Assembly: GCF_030227225.1 (NCBI RefSeq)
Contig: NZ_JASPHQ010000003.1
Location: forward strand, 1-64,000
DNA length: 64,000 bases
Direction: 5' to 3'
DNA from: Corynebacterium rhinophilum
GTDB taxonomy: Bacteria; Actinomycetota; Actinomycetes; Mycobacteriales; Mycobacteriaceae
Positions within the stretch are counted from its first letter, which is position 1, and each line of letters begins with the position of its first letter. Position numbers and translations under genes: made by a program. The notes under the pieces were generated by a model. It saw nothing but the letters and a program-made list of their open reading frames with translations, did not search any database and was not told where the DNA came from. This document shows positions 12,117 to 20,334 of this stretch, piece by piece.

Positions 12117-12147
12117 GAGTTTTAAGACTCCTCGAAAAGTTGGAAGT

Positions 12148-12153
12148 ATTCTA
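12148..12153 (-). promoter_or_regulatory. Candidate -10 element for aceF
   Basis: TAGAAT on the minus strand, 31 bp upstream of the aceF ATG. A clear -35 is not seen. Confidence 0.4.
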
Positions 12154-12227
12154 TCGCTACCGCACAATCTTACAGCGTGATGCCCGTCATCGTGCAGTAG
12201 TGGGGTTAGTAATACCCTCCATGCGGG

Positions 12228-12233
12228 TAAACT
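12228..12233 (+). promoter_or_regulatory. -10 element giving a leaderless transcript
   Basis: TAAACT ends 8 nt before the ATG at 12242, and no ribosome-binding site is present. Transcription would start at or next to the A of the start codon. Confidence 0.5.
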
Positions 12234-12241
12234 AGTGGGTT

Positions 12242-12652
12242 ATGTTCAACCTCTTCCGCCGCAATAAGTCCCGATCGCCACTGCGACCGCCCCGCGGTCC
12301 GGGAGAAACTATTCGCCCAGAAGATGAACAAGAGCTCAAATTGTGGGCGGCTGATAAGGCGTTTGTCGAGGCATTTATCGAGCCTGAGACCGTGGTCAAT
12401 GAAATGTCTGTGGTCGTCGTGGATGAAAAAGGTGAGTTTATCCGTCGGCGCATCGGCGGGCCGAAGGGGATTGACGCGGTAGGAAAACTATTGCAGTGCG
12501 ACGTTTTTGATGTCGAAGAAACCGGGTACCCCCAACGCATGCGCGAGCGTATGGAACGCCAACGTATCTTGCGCAAGAGGGAAGAACAGCGCCTTCGCCG
12601 CGCCCGTTTTGAGCGCGGCGAGAACCCTGATTCGGGGCAAGACTTAAGTTAA
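12242..12652 (+). CDS. Conserved actinobacterial protein of unknown function
   Basis: 136 aa, soluble, basic N-terminus (MFNLFRRNKSRSPLRPPRGPG). A compact central region (EDEQELKLWAADKAFVEAFI, then NEMSVVVVDEKGEFIRRRIGG) is followed by a highly charged Arg/Glu helix (about 98-125) that is probably a coiled coil. No catalytic motif is recognised. The start ATG has no Shine-Dalgarno and lies 8 nt past a -10 element, so translation is probably leaderless. It converges on pncA with only 5 bp between stops and no terminator hairpin. Confidence 0.75.
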   Translation: MFNLFRRNKSRSPLRPPRGPGETIRPEDEQELKLWAADKAFVEAFIEPETVVNEMSVVVVDEKGEFIRRRIGGPKGIDAVGKLLQCDVFDVEETGYPQRMRERMERQRILRKREEQRLRRARFERGENPDSGQDLS

Positions 12653-12657
12653 TAAGC

Positions 12658-13194
12658 CTAGACGATGGTGGCGCCGGCTTTTCTTAGCTTTGCCAAGGCG
12701 GCATCACCGCGGTCTGGATCAACAGGGGAGCAGTACTCGCTCAGGACACGGACGGAAAAGCCTTCCTTTAGGGCATCCGCCGCGGTTGCCTGCACGCAAT
12801 GATCCGTGGCAATGCCGACGATGTCTACCGCATCGATAGCGTGCTCGCGCAGCCAATCCGCCAGCAATACGCCGTCCGCTTCACCCTCAAAGCCGGAGTA
12901 CGCGGCGGTGTATTCACCCTTGCGGAAATATGCTTGCGCAGGCCCGATCGCCTCGTGCATCTGGGCGCCATAGGAATCGGCGACGCAGTGCACCGGCCAG
13001 GAATCGACAAAATCCGGGTTCTCCGCAAAGTGGGAACCCGGATCGATGTGCCAGTCCTGCGTGGCAACGACGGTGTCGTACTCGGTCTGCAAAGAAGAGA
13101 TCTTCTCTGCAACCTCGTTGCCGCGATCGGTGCCAAGCGCGCCGCCTGGGCAAAAATCGTGTTGGACATCAACGATGATTAAAGCAGTGTTCAT
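12658..13194 (-). CDS. pncA: Nicotinamidase (isochorismatase fold)
   Basis: Hydrolyses nicotinamide to nicotinate for NAD salvage; would also activate pyrazinamide. 178 aa. The cysteine-hydrolase triad is D9 (LIIVDVQHDF), K92 (FRKGEY) and C133 (GIATDHCVQATA). Metal-binding residues are D47, H49 and H55 (TQDWHIDPGSHF). These match the PncA subgroup rather than a generic isochorismatase. It stands alone on the minus strand, 38 bp downstream of pepA, and may be read through from it. Confidence 0.93.
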   Translation of the reverse strand: MNTALIIVDVQHDFCPGGALGTDRGNEVAEKISSLQTEYDTVVATQDWHIDPGSHFAENPDFVDSWPVHCVADSYGAQMHEAIGPAQAYFRKGEYTAAYSGFEGEADGVLLADWLREHAIDAVDIVGIATDHCVQATAADALKEGFSVRVLSEYCSPVDPDRGDAALAKLRKAGATIV

Positions 13195-13232
13195 AACTCC
13201 GCTATTTTATGCCCAGGCGGCTACGTGAGGTA

Positions 13233-14729
13233 TTACTTTGATTCAGCAATCTCGCGGAGGGCAGCGATGACGGTGCGGGTGGGAACGCCCGTACCCATCT
13301 TTGGCGTATAGCCATAAGCGCCGGTGGTATTGAAGGAAGGCCCGGCGACATCGATGTGTGCCCATTCGATGCCCTCGCCCACGAACTGCTTTAAGTAGGT
13401 GCCGGCGTATTCCATGCCGCCCTCGCGCTTGGCATTGATATTGCGGATATCGGCGCTGGCGGATTTCACGGATTCATCGTGTTCTTCCAATAGCGGCATG
13501 GCCCAGGCATTTTCACCGACCTCGCGGCCGATGCCCGCCATGCGGTCGCGGAAGTCTTCCGAACCCATGACGCCAGCGGTGCGCTCGCCTAGGGCGACCA
13601 TCTGGGCGCCGGTCAGCGTGGCGGTTTCGATGAGGAAGTCGGGCTTATCCTCGCTGGCGCGCGCAATGGCATCGGCAAGCACGAGGCGGCCCTCCGCATC
13701 GGTATTGAGAACCTCAGAGGTAATGCCGCCGTAGTGGGTGATGACATCGCCTGGGCGGGTGGCGTTATCGCCCGGCATGTTTTCTGCCAGCGGCAGGGTA
13801 GCGGTGATCTTCACTGGCAGGTTGAGCTTGGCCGCAGCGATGATGGAGACGGCCATGGCGGCGGAACCGCCCATATCGGAAATCATGTCCCACATGCCAG
13901 ACCCCGGCTTTAAGGAAATGCCGCCGGTATCGAAGGTGATGCCCTTGCCCACGAGCGCCACGTGCTTTTTCGCCTTCTTCGGGTTCCAGCTCAGGCGCAC
14001 CAAACGCGGCGGGCGAGCAGAACCGCGGCCAACGGCGGTAATTCCGCCAAATCCCTGCTTCTGCAGTGCCTTCTCGTCCAAGATTTCTACATCGAGGCCA
14101 ACTTCATCAGCCTGAGCGGAAAGGAAGTCTGCATAAGACTCTGGGTACAGCAGGTTCGACGGGGTGTTGACCAGATCGCGGGCAATCACCACGGACTCCG
14201 CGGTGATCTTCGCTGCCTCGAACTCCTCGCGCGCGGACTTTTCTGCCACCACGGTAAAAGCGGCGGTCTGTTCAGAATCCTTACCGGACTTAGAGCGCAG
14301 CCCCTTGAACTTGTAGCCGCCCAAGATGAGGCCTTCTACCGTGGGCGCGATTCCAAAATCACCCAAGGACGTGGCTACCTCTTCCAGCTTGGAAATCGAG
14401 CGTGCGGCGCTGCCGGCGGCGCGGCGCAAGGTTTCCGCATCAAGGTCCTCGGCATCGCCTAGACCGACGGCGATGACGGAATCGACCTCCGCCTTCTTGG
14501 GGGCGGGGATGCGGGTGACTTCATTGGCCTTACCGGTTGCCCCCACGGCAATCAAAGACTCGTACGCTTCCCGCAGCTCGGCTGACTTGAGCAGCGAGGT
14601 CCCCGGAAGCTCAATGCCTTCCTCGCCCTTAAATGCGGCGATGAGTAGGGCCTGCGCGTTCTTCGGGACCTTCTTTTCTAGCTTAAGCTCAGGAAATGCC
14701 CCACGTGCGGGTCCAGTGTACTGAGACAT
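13233..14729 (-). CDS. pepA: Leucyl aminopeptidase, M17 family
   Basis: Cytosolic dinuclear metallo-aminopeptidase that removes N-terminal residues from peptides. 498 aa: a variable N-terminal domain (about 1-165) and the catalytic domain with the lysine-containing GKGITFDTGGISLKPG (metal and catalytic residues) and the family signature NTDAEGRL. ATG start with a perfect AGGAGG six bases upstream. Divergent from ilvE across a 99-bp promoter region. The family is certain; substrate preference cannot be read from sequence. Confidence 0.95.
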   Translation of the reverse strand: MSQYTGPARGAFPELKLEKKVPKNAQALLIAAFKGEEGIELPGTSLLKSAELREAYESLIAVGATGKANEVTRIPAPKKAEVDSVIAVGLGDAEDLDAETLRRAAGSAARSISKLEEVATSLGDFGIAPTVEGLILGGYKFKGLRSKSGKDSEQTAAFTVVAEKSAREEFEAAKITAESVVIARDLVNTPSNLLYPESYADFLSAQADEVGLDVEILDEKALQKQGFGGITAVGRGSARPPRLVRLSWNPKKAKKHVALVGKGITFDTGGISLKPGSGMWDMISDMGGSAAMAVSIIAAAKLNLPVKITATLPLAENMPGDNATRPGDVITHYGGITSEVLNTDAEGRLVLADAIARASEDKPDFLIETATLTGAQMVALGERTAGVMGSEDFRDRMAGIGREVGENAWAMPLLEEHDESVKSASADIRNINAKREGGMEYAGTYLKQFVGEGIEWAHIDVAGPSFNTTGAYGYTPKMGTGVPTRTVIAALREIAESK

Positions 14730-14828
14730 AAAGTCCTCCTTTTTAATTGGTACTAATGAAACTTCTGCCCATGGTACCGCGCTAGAGTGAACATATTCCT
14801 ACCCGGCTATAGATAAAAGGAGTAGATT

Positions 14829-15929
14829 GTGGGCATGCTTGATTACACGATTACCCGTACGAATCAACCAACGGCGGCAGCAGATTTAGATAAAATTCTG
14901 GCCAATCCCGGCTTTGGCCAGTACTTTACGGACCACATGGTGACCATTGATTGGTCCACGGAGAAAGGCTGGCACGATGCGCAGGTCCGTCCCTATGGCC
15001 CGCTGACGATGGACCCAGCGAGCAACGTTTTTCACTACGGCCAGGCCGTTTTTGAGGGCATTAAGGCCTACCGGCAGCCCGATGATTCCATCGTTACCTT
15101 CCGCCCTGATCAAAACGCGCAACGCTTTATTAATTCGGCGCAGCGCTTGGCGATGCCCGAGCTACCCCAAGAAGAATTCATCGAGGCACTGCGCCAGCTG
15201 GTGGACATCGATAAGAGCTGGGTACCGGAAGCAGGCGGGGAAGCATCGCTCTACCTGCGCCCCTTTATGATTTCTACCGAGGTATCGCTAGGCGTTCACC
15301 CGGCTAATGCGTATCGATTCATCCTCTTGGCCTCGCCCGCCGGTGCGTATTTCAGCGGCGGCATTAAGCCGGTTTCGGTGTGGCTGTCTACTGACTATGT
15401 TCGCGCTGCGCCGGGCGGAACCGGTGCCGCGAAATTCGCCGGCAATTACGCTGGTTCCTTGTTGGCGCAGGCGCAGGCCGAAGAAAAGGGCTGCGACCAG
15501 GTGGTCTGGCTGGATGCCATCGAACGCCGGTACATCGAAGAGATGGGCGGGATGAACCTTATGTTCGTCTACGGCACCGGTAGCGACGCCGAGATCGTCA
15601 CGCCAGCACTCTCTGGCTCCCTGCTACCCGGCATTACCCGCCAATCCTTGTTGCAGGTCGCCGAAGACATGGGTTATAGGGTCAGCGAGCGACGCATCAC
15701 CGCCGAAGAATGGCAGCGCGATGTGGAATCAGGGAAGATGACCGAGGCCTTTGCCTGCGGCACCGCCGCCGTCATCACGCCGGTAGGGCGCGTCCTTGGT
15801 GAGGACACCGATTTCAGCGTCAACAATAACGAGGCAGGCGAGGTCTCCATGGCCTTGCGCGAGCGCCTGACCAGTATCCAGCGCGGCGCCGTGGAGGATG
15901 CCCACGGCTGGTTGCACACTCTGGTCTAG
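14829..15929 (+). CDS. ilvE: Branched-chain amino acid aminotransferase
   Basis: PLP class IV transaminase for the last step of leucine, isoleucine and valine synthesis (and the first of their breakdown). 366 aa. PLP lysine K202 in [15 protein letters not shown]; other landmarks are [15 protein letters not shown] and [12 protein letters not shown]. The GTG start at 14829 has AAGGAG six bases upstream; ATG 14835 is a less well-placed alternative. Monocistronic, ending in a GC-rich hairpin. Confidence 0.96.
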   Translation: MGMLDYTITRTNQPTAAADLDKILANPGFGQYFTDHMVTIDWSTEKGWHDAQVRPYGPLTMDPASNVFHYGQAVFEGIKAYRQPDDSIVTFRPDQNAQRFINSAQRLAMPELPQEEFIEALRQLVDIDKSWVPEAGGEASLYLRPFMISTEVSLGVHPANAYRFILLASPAGAYFSGGIKPVSVWLSTDYVRAAPGGTGAAKFAGNYAGSLLAQAQAEEKGCDQVVWLDAIERRYIEEMGGMNLMFVYGTGSDAEIVTPALSGSLLPGITRQSLLQVAEDMGYRVSERRITAEEWQRDVESGKMTEAFACGTAAVITPVGRVLGEDTDFSVNNNEAGEVSMALRERLTSIQRGAVEDAHGWLHTLV

Positions 15930-15953
15930 CGCGCCGCGGTGTAACGCGGCGCG
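15930..15953. terminator. GC-rich hairpin after ilvE
   Basis: CGCGCCGCG-GTGTAA-CGCGGCGCG is a perfect 9-bp stem directly after the ilvE stop, between convergent genes. There is no U-tract on either side, so termination may be inefficient or Rho-linked. Confidence 0.5.
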
Positions 15954-15974
15954 AGGCGGACCTGCGGCGCGCAG

Positions 15975-16751
15975 TTAGGCCTCTGCCTGCGTCGCGTCCG
16001 CGGTGATTTCTACGCCCAGTAATAAAAGGGGTAGGGCAGCCAAGGCGCCGAGCGCCGGTACCGGTTCCATCGGCAGCTCGAGCAGGGGCTCCAGCCGCAG
16101 CTTTTTTAAGGCCAACCGGTGAGCCGGCTGCGGCGCGATATTGGTGGCAAGGATCCAGTCGTGGATCCGCGTGTCTGCAGCGGCGCATACGGCGGCGGTG
16201 GAGGTCAAGGGGGCATCGACAAGCAAGGGTGTGCGCCGCCGCGCCGCCTGGGAGATAAAGCCGACCAGCGCGGCCAATACGGGGGAGCCGCAGGCCTTGA
16301 TGAGCTCCCGCCCAGTCAGGTCGCGCATCCGAAACATGGCATCGCGAATGGCCGCAACCTCGGCCTTCCAAGCCTCGACGCTTGGCTGCTTGCCGACGAC
16401 CACCACCGGCTCCTCCTGCGCCATGACCCCCATGACGGCCGCGGCAGCCTTCGTGCTGTCGATGCCGCCAGGAATCAATAGATCCGCACCGCCATCAATC
16501 TCTGCATCCGCTGCCTGCACGCCTAGGTCATAGGCGGTGGAGCAATCCGTCACCGTGACGGATTTAATGCTGGCCCCGACCCGCCGAGCGGCGGTCTCCG
16601 TGGCCTGTGGGATCCCGTCACCGTCCTCGGCGAAGATGATGGCCCGCACCCGATGTGGCTCGGAAGCGGGGGAGCGATCCTGGCAGGCGGCTAGCCACTG
16701 TGCGGCACCGCTTAGCCGACCGTAGGGGTAAAGCTGCGGGGAATCAGCCAT
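15975..16751 (-). CDS. CobT-like protein (DBI phosphoribosyltransferase fold), probably inactive as CobT
   Basis: 258 aa, clearly related to nicotinate-nucleotide:dimethylbenzimidazole phosphoribosyltransferase (GRLSGAAQWLAACQ, PVLAALVGFISQAARRRTPLLVD, HRLALKKLRLEPLLEL). It is shorter than typical CobT (about 350 aa), and three active-site segments are altered. The GEMGIGNTT loop reads GGIDSTK (95-101). The AGHRSAEPGH segment reads ATNIAPQPAH (202-211). The RLGEGTGA segment that carries the catalytic glutamate reads EPVPALGA, putting proline at that position (P232). No cobU or cobS is adjacent. Either a pseudo-enzyme or a family with another substrate. Start ATG 16751. Confidence 0.7.
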   Translation of the reverse strand: MADSPQLYPYGRLSGAAQWLAACQDRSPASEPHRVRAIIFAEDGDGIPQATETAARRVGASIKSVTVTDCSTAYDLGVQAADAEIDGGADLLIPGGIDSTKAAAAVMGVMAQEEPVVVVGKQPSVEAWKAEVAAIRDAMFRMRDLTGRELIKACGSPVLAALVGFISQAARRRTPLLVDAPLTSTAAVCAAADTRIHDWILATNIAPQPAHRLALKKLRLEPLLELPMEPVPALGALAALPLLLLGVEITADATQAEA

Positions 16752-16763
16752 GAGCGTGCTTCC

Positions 16764-17444
16764 TTAAACGTCGGCACCGCGCTCTACGCGCGGGCGAGGA
16801 ATGCGCCACTTGCGGGGCTGGCTGGCGCGGGAAAATGCGTAGAATCCCAGGCCAAAGCCGGTGGCGGTGGTACCGGGGAACTTCTTGCGCACAGCATTAT
16901 TAGCACGGCGGCCCAGCCAGATGCCGTCGATGGCGAAGATGAGGATGACCACCATGGCAATCGCATTGATGAGGTCGGCGATGCTGGGGGCGGCATAGGT
17001 CACGAAGACCACGACGATAAGGGCAAGCGCCATCGGCATGACCCATTCCGAAAGCGTGCGGCGGGCGTCGATCCAATCGCGCACGTAGGCGCGCTCTTCG
17101 CCCTGATCGCGGGCAGGGAGGAAGCGTGGATCGCCTTCAGCCATGCGCTCTTGGCTTTCGCGGTTGCGTTGGTTGCGTTCCTTGCGCTCCTGCTTTTTAT
17201 ATTCTTTCCACTCGTCCTTGCTCATGGACTTTTTGAGTTCCTTGCGGCGCTTGTAGCGCTGCGCATCGGATACCCCATGTGGATCGCGCTTCACGCCGCG
17301 CGCGATTTCTTGTTCCTGGCGCTTTGGCGTGGGACGACCCTTCGGAGGGGTATACCCCTTGCGGTGGGTTTCTTCCTGAACTTCTTCCTGCACGGGAGCA
17401 GGTTCAGGGGAGGTCTTGTCATCTTTTTGCCACGGAAGTTTCAC
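16764..17444 (-). CDS. DUF3043 domain membrane protein
   Basis: 226 aa from GTG 17444. A charged cytoplasmic N-terminal half (about 1-120, Lys/Arg/Glu rich, including KGYTPPKGRPTPKRQEQE and KDEWKEYKKQERKERNQRNRE) precedes RAYVRDWIDARRTLSEWVMP and two membrane helices (about 140-180), then a basic tail. This is the actinobacterial DUF3043 family; function unknown. A longer in-frame extension reaches the divergent gene and is rejected. TAGTCT ends 7 nt before the GTG and there is no Shine-Dalgarno, indicating a leaderless mRNA. The CobT-like gene follows after 12 bp, so the two are probably co-transcribed. Confidence 0.85.
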   Translation of the reverse strand: MKLPWQKDDKTSPEPAPVQEEVQEETHRKGYTPPKGRPTPKRQEQEIARGVKRDPHGVSDAQRYKRRKELKKSMSKDEWKEYKKQERKERNQRNRESQERMAEGDPRFLPARDQGEERAYVRDWIDARRTLSEWVMPMALALIVVVFVTYAAPSIADLINAIAMVVILIFAIDGIWLGRRANNAVRKKFPGTTATGFGLGFYAFSRASQPRKWRIPRPRVERGADV

Positions 17445-17586
17445 GCTGATCAGACTACAAGGTTTCGCTCCCGAGAGGGGAATAGGCCCGCCCACGGCGT
17501 TGTTATTACTATGGGCTACCTTTTCCCTCCTCGTAGATGCGGGTAGGGTAGTGGCTACGCAACCAAGACACATTTGAGGAGAAGTG

Positions 17587-17931
17587 ATGACCGCTCCAGT
17601 TTCCGAAACCGGCGTCATTCTGACCGAGGCCGCAGCCGCAAAGGCAAAGGGCCTGCTTGATCAGGAAGGCCGCGACGATCTCTCCCTGCGCATCGCAGTG
17701 CAGCCCGGCGGCTGCGCTGGCCTGCGCTACCAGCTCTACTTCGACGACCGCAGCCTCGATGGTGACAAGGTCGACGAGGTAGGTGGCATCAAGCTCGTCG
17801 TGGACAAGATGTCCGTGCCGTACCTTACCGGTGCCAAGATCGACTTCGCTGACACCATCGAGTCCCAGGGATTTACCATTGATAACCCGAACGCTACCGG
17901 CTCCTGCGCGTGTGGCGACTCCTTCAACTAA
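17587..17931 (+). CDS. erpA: A-type iron-sulfur cluster carrier (HesB/IscA/ErpA family)
   Basis: Delivers Fe-S clusters to apo-proteins. 114 aa with the three invariant cysteines: C43 in GGCAGLRY, and C107 and C109 in the C-terminal GSCACGDSF. ATG 17587 is preferred over GTG 17584 because GAGGAG is five bases upstream of it. Single gene ending at a strong bidirectional terminator. The A-type family is certain; which of the IscA/ErpA subgroups it belongs to is less so. LipA in this same window is a plausible client. Confidence 0.9.
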   Translation: MTAPVSETGVILTEAAAAKAKGLLDQEGRDDLSLRIAVQPGGCAGLRYQLYFDDRSLDGDKVDEVGGIKLVVDKMSVPYLTGAKIDFADTIESQGFTIDNPNATGSCACGDSFN

Positions 17932-17949
17932 ACCGAAGGATAAAGAAAG

Positions 17950-17977
17950 AGGGTGAGTGCTTCGCGGCACTCACCCT
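17950..17977. terminator. Bidirectional terminator between erpA and asnB
   Basis: AGGGTGAGTGC-TTCGCG-GCACTCACCCT (11-bp perfect stem) followed by ATTTTTAT on plus; the minus side has TCTTTCTTTA. The genes converge here. Confidence 0.9.
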
Positions 17978-18023
17978 ATTTTTATGTCTTTATGGCTCGG
18001 TGTAGAGCTTTACCCAATGCGGC

Positions 18024-19946
18024 CTAAAGCTTGACTGGGTAGTCGCGCTGCTCGATCTGCGGGTCGATGCGCTTTTCCACAAAGATGCCGTGCCAGATCA
18101 TAAAGGACAGCACGGTCCACAGGCGGCGGGAGTGATCGGAGACGCCATCGCGGTGCTCCTTGAGCATCTCCAGAACTTCCTTCTTATTGAAGATGTCCTC
18201 CGTCTGGGAATCGTTGATGGTGTCCTGTGCCCAGCCGTAGAGGTCGTCGCCGGCCAGCCAGTGGCGCATGGGTACGGGAAAGCCCAGCTTCTTGCGGTTG
18301 AGGACGTGCGCGGGAACGATCTGTTCCATGGCCTTGCGCAGCGCGTACTTGGTGGTGCCGTGGGAAATCTTCAGATCGTGCGGAATGGATTCTGCGACCT
18401 TGAATACTTCTTTATCCAGGAATGGCACGCGCAGCTCCAAGGAGTTGGCCATATTGATCTTATCGGCCTTGACCAGGATGTCACCGCGCATCCAGGTAAA
18501 TAGGTCAAGGTGCTGCATGCGGGCTACCGGGTCAAAGTCTTCCGACTGCGCATAGATGGGCGCAGTGACCTCGCGGTGATCCCACTCGCGCTTGGCCCAT
18601 GGGATAACGCGCTGCATCTGCTCAAAGTTAAAGGACCGCGCATTGCCGTAGTAGCGCTCCTCCATGGTCATGGAACCGCGGTTGAGCAGGGACTTGCCCT
18701 TCATACCTTCTGGCAGCACGCGGGAAAGCTTGCCCAGTCCCTGGCGCAGGGGAGAGGGGATCTTCTCAAATGGGGCGAGCGACAGCGGCTCCTTATAGAT
18801 GGTGTAGCCACCGAAGAGCTCATCGGCGCCCTCACCGGACAAGACCACCTTGACGTGCTTGCGGGCCTCTTGGGCCACGAAGTACAGCGGCACGAGGGAA
18901 GGATCGGCCACCGGGTTATCCAGGTACCACATGATCTTAGGAATCGACTCGGCGTATTCTTCCGGCGAGACGATCTTGACGATGTGCTCCACGCCGATGG
19001 CGGCCGCCGATTCCGCGGCCACGTCCACCTCGGAATAGCCTTCGCGCTCGAAGCCTGTAGTAAAGGTCAGCAGATCCGGGTTGTGGCGTTTGGCCAAGGC
19101 AGCGATGGCGGTGGAGTCGATGCCGCCAGAGAGGAAAGAGCCAACGGTGACATCGGCACGCATGTGCTTGGCGACGGAATCCTCCAACGCTTCTGCAATG
19201 CGGTCAAAGAGCTGCTGTTCTTTTCCTTCTGGTACCTGCTGGACCGGGAAACGCGGCTTAAAGTAGCGCTCGGAGACGACCTCCTCGCCCGGCTTCAGGG
19301 TCACAGTGCAGCCGGATTCCACCCGGCGGATATTGGCGTGCAGGGATTCCGGTTCCGGGACGTATTGCAGGTCGACATAGTGCTCAATAGCACGACGGTC
19401 AAGGTTGAGTTCTAGACCAATGTCCTCGGCCATCTCCAGGATGCACTTCATCTCGGAGGCAAAGACGGTGCCGGCGTCCGTGGTGGCATAGTAAAGCGGC
19501 TTGATGCCGAACTGGTCGCGCGCGGCAAACATGGTCTTGGTCTTGGTATCCCAAATAACGATGCCAAACATGCCGCGCAGGTGCTCGACGACGTCCTTGC
19601 CCCAGTGGTGATAGCCCACCGCAATGGGTTCGCCATCACCTTCCGTATAGAAGGTATAGCCCAAGGCCTTGAGTTCTTCGCGGAGCTCAACGTAGTTGTA
19701 GATCTCGCCGTTAAAGGTAAGGGCATACCGCTCTGGTTCATCTTCGGGACCCCAGCGCAGGGGCTGGTGGGAATGTTCCAAGTCGATAATGGACAGGCGG
19801 TTAAAGCCGAAGGCGGCGTCGCCATCATGCCAAGTACCGGCTGCATCCGGTCCGCGGTGGTGCATGCAAGGAAGCGACCGCTCGAGCGCGTCGACATATT
19901 TGTCCACGTTTCCGGTGGCCGCGAGCATGCCAAGAAGTCCGCACAT
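18024..19946 (-). CDS. asnB: Glutamine-dependent asparagine synthetase (LtsA-like)
   Basis: 640 aa. An N-terminal class II glutamine amidotransferase domain starts MCGLLG (nucleophile C2, NGEIYNY at 79-85). The synthetase domain has the PP-loop SGGIDST at 273-279. In C. glutamicum the orthologue ltsA is needed for lysozyme resistance, and a role in cell-wall amidation as well as asparagine synthesis has been proposed. ATG start with AAGGAG ten bases upstream. Monocistronic, divergent from ctaC. Confidence 0.93.
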   Translation of the reverse strand: MCGLLGMLAATGNVDKYVDALERSLPCMHHRGPDAAGTWHDGDAAFGFNRLSIIDLEHSHQPLRWGPEDEPERYALTFNGEIYNYVELREELKALGYTFYTEGDGEPIAVGYHHWGKDVVEHLRGMFGIVIWDTKTKTMFAARDQFGIKPLYYATTDAGTVFASEMKCILEMAEDIGLELNLDRRAIEHYVDLQYVPEPESLHANIRRVESGCTVTLKPGEEVVSERYFKPRFPVQQVPEGKEQQLFDRIAEALEDSVAKHMRADVTVGSFLSGGIDSTAIAALAKRHNPDLLTFTTGFEREGYSEVDVAAESAAAIGVEHIVKIVSPEEYAESIPKIMWYLDNPVADPSLVPLYFVAQEARKHVKVVLSGEGADELFGGYTIYKEPLSLAPFEKIPSPLRQGLGKLSRVLPEGMKGKSLLNRGSMTMEERYYGNARSFNFEQMQRVIPWAKREWDHREVTAPIYAQSEDFDPVARMQHLDLFTWMRGDILVKADKINMANSLELRVPFLDKEVFKVAESIPHDLKISHGTTKYALRKAMEQIVPAHVLNRKKLGFPVPMRHWLAGDDLYGWAQDTINDSQTEDIFNKKEVLEMLKEHRDGVSDHSRRLWTVLSFMIWHGIFVEKRIDPQIEQRDYPVKL

Positions 19947-20112
19947 GTAAAGATAGCTCCTTTTAATTAAGCGACTAGTGCTCGGTGTCCTACTCTACGG
20001 TGCATGGGGTGGAAACCAGAAAGCGCCACGGCTTGGAAGAAGCTGCGGAAAAGCTTAAATTCAGCTTCCCCGTAAGGGTGCGAACTTTCGGATGATGACT
20101 GGAATAGTTCCC

Positions 20113-20128
20113 TGTGAGTTAAAGCACA
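20113..20128. promoter_or_regulatory. Candidate GlxR (CRP-type) site upstream of ctaC
   Basis: TGTGAGTTAAAGCACA matches 11 of 12 fixed positions of the GlxR consensus TGTGANNTANNTCACA. It lies in the asnB-ctaC divergent region. GlxR control of ctaCF is reported in C. glutamicum, to my recollection. Confidence 0.6.
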
Positions 20129-20199
20129 TGGTGAAGGCGCGGACTGGGGGTACGGTTGGAACATTGTGCAGGTGGGGCGGTAACCTACTGAAACGTGGA

Positions 20200-20205
20200 T
20201 ATAAA
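20200..20205 (+). promoter_or_regulatory. Candidate -10 of ctaC
   Basis: TATAAA about 130 bp before the ctaC start and 80 bp downstream of the GlxR-like site. The -35 region (GCGGTA) is poor, as expected of an activator-dependent promoter. Confidence 0.4.
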
Positions 20206-20334
20206 TTGAGCGCGCTGGGTCTCCCTTAAAGCTTCAAAAAGGCTGGGAACCAAGTATTTATCCATTATTCTGATTGGGTAAGGGTGCTCTGTGAGTATTC
20301 GAGAAGTTTGTGTGGACAGAAAGGCAGAACACAC

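Noticed and set aside
10332..12125. A 597-codon open frame on the plus strand opposite aceF
   Set aside because: It mirrors the repetitive, GC-rich aceF coding strand; the product is Gly/Val/Leu low-complexity with no domain, and aceF is unambiguous.
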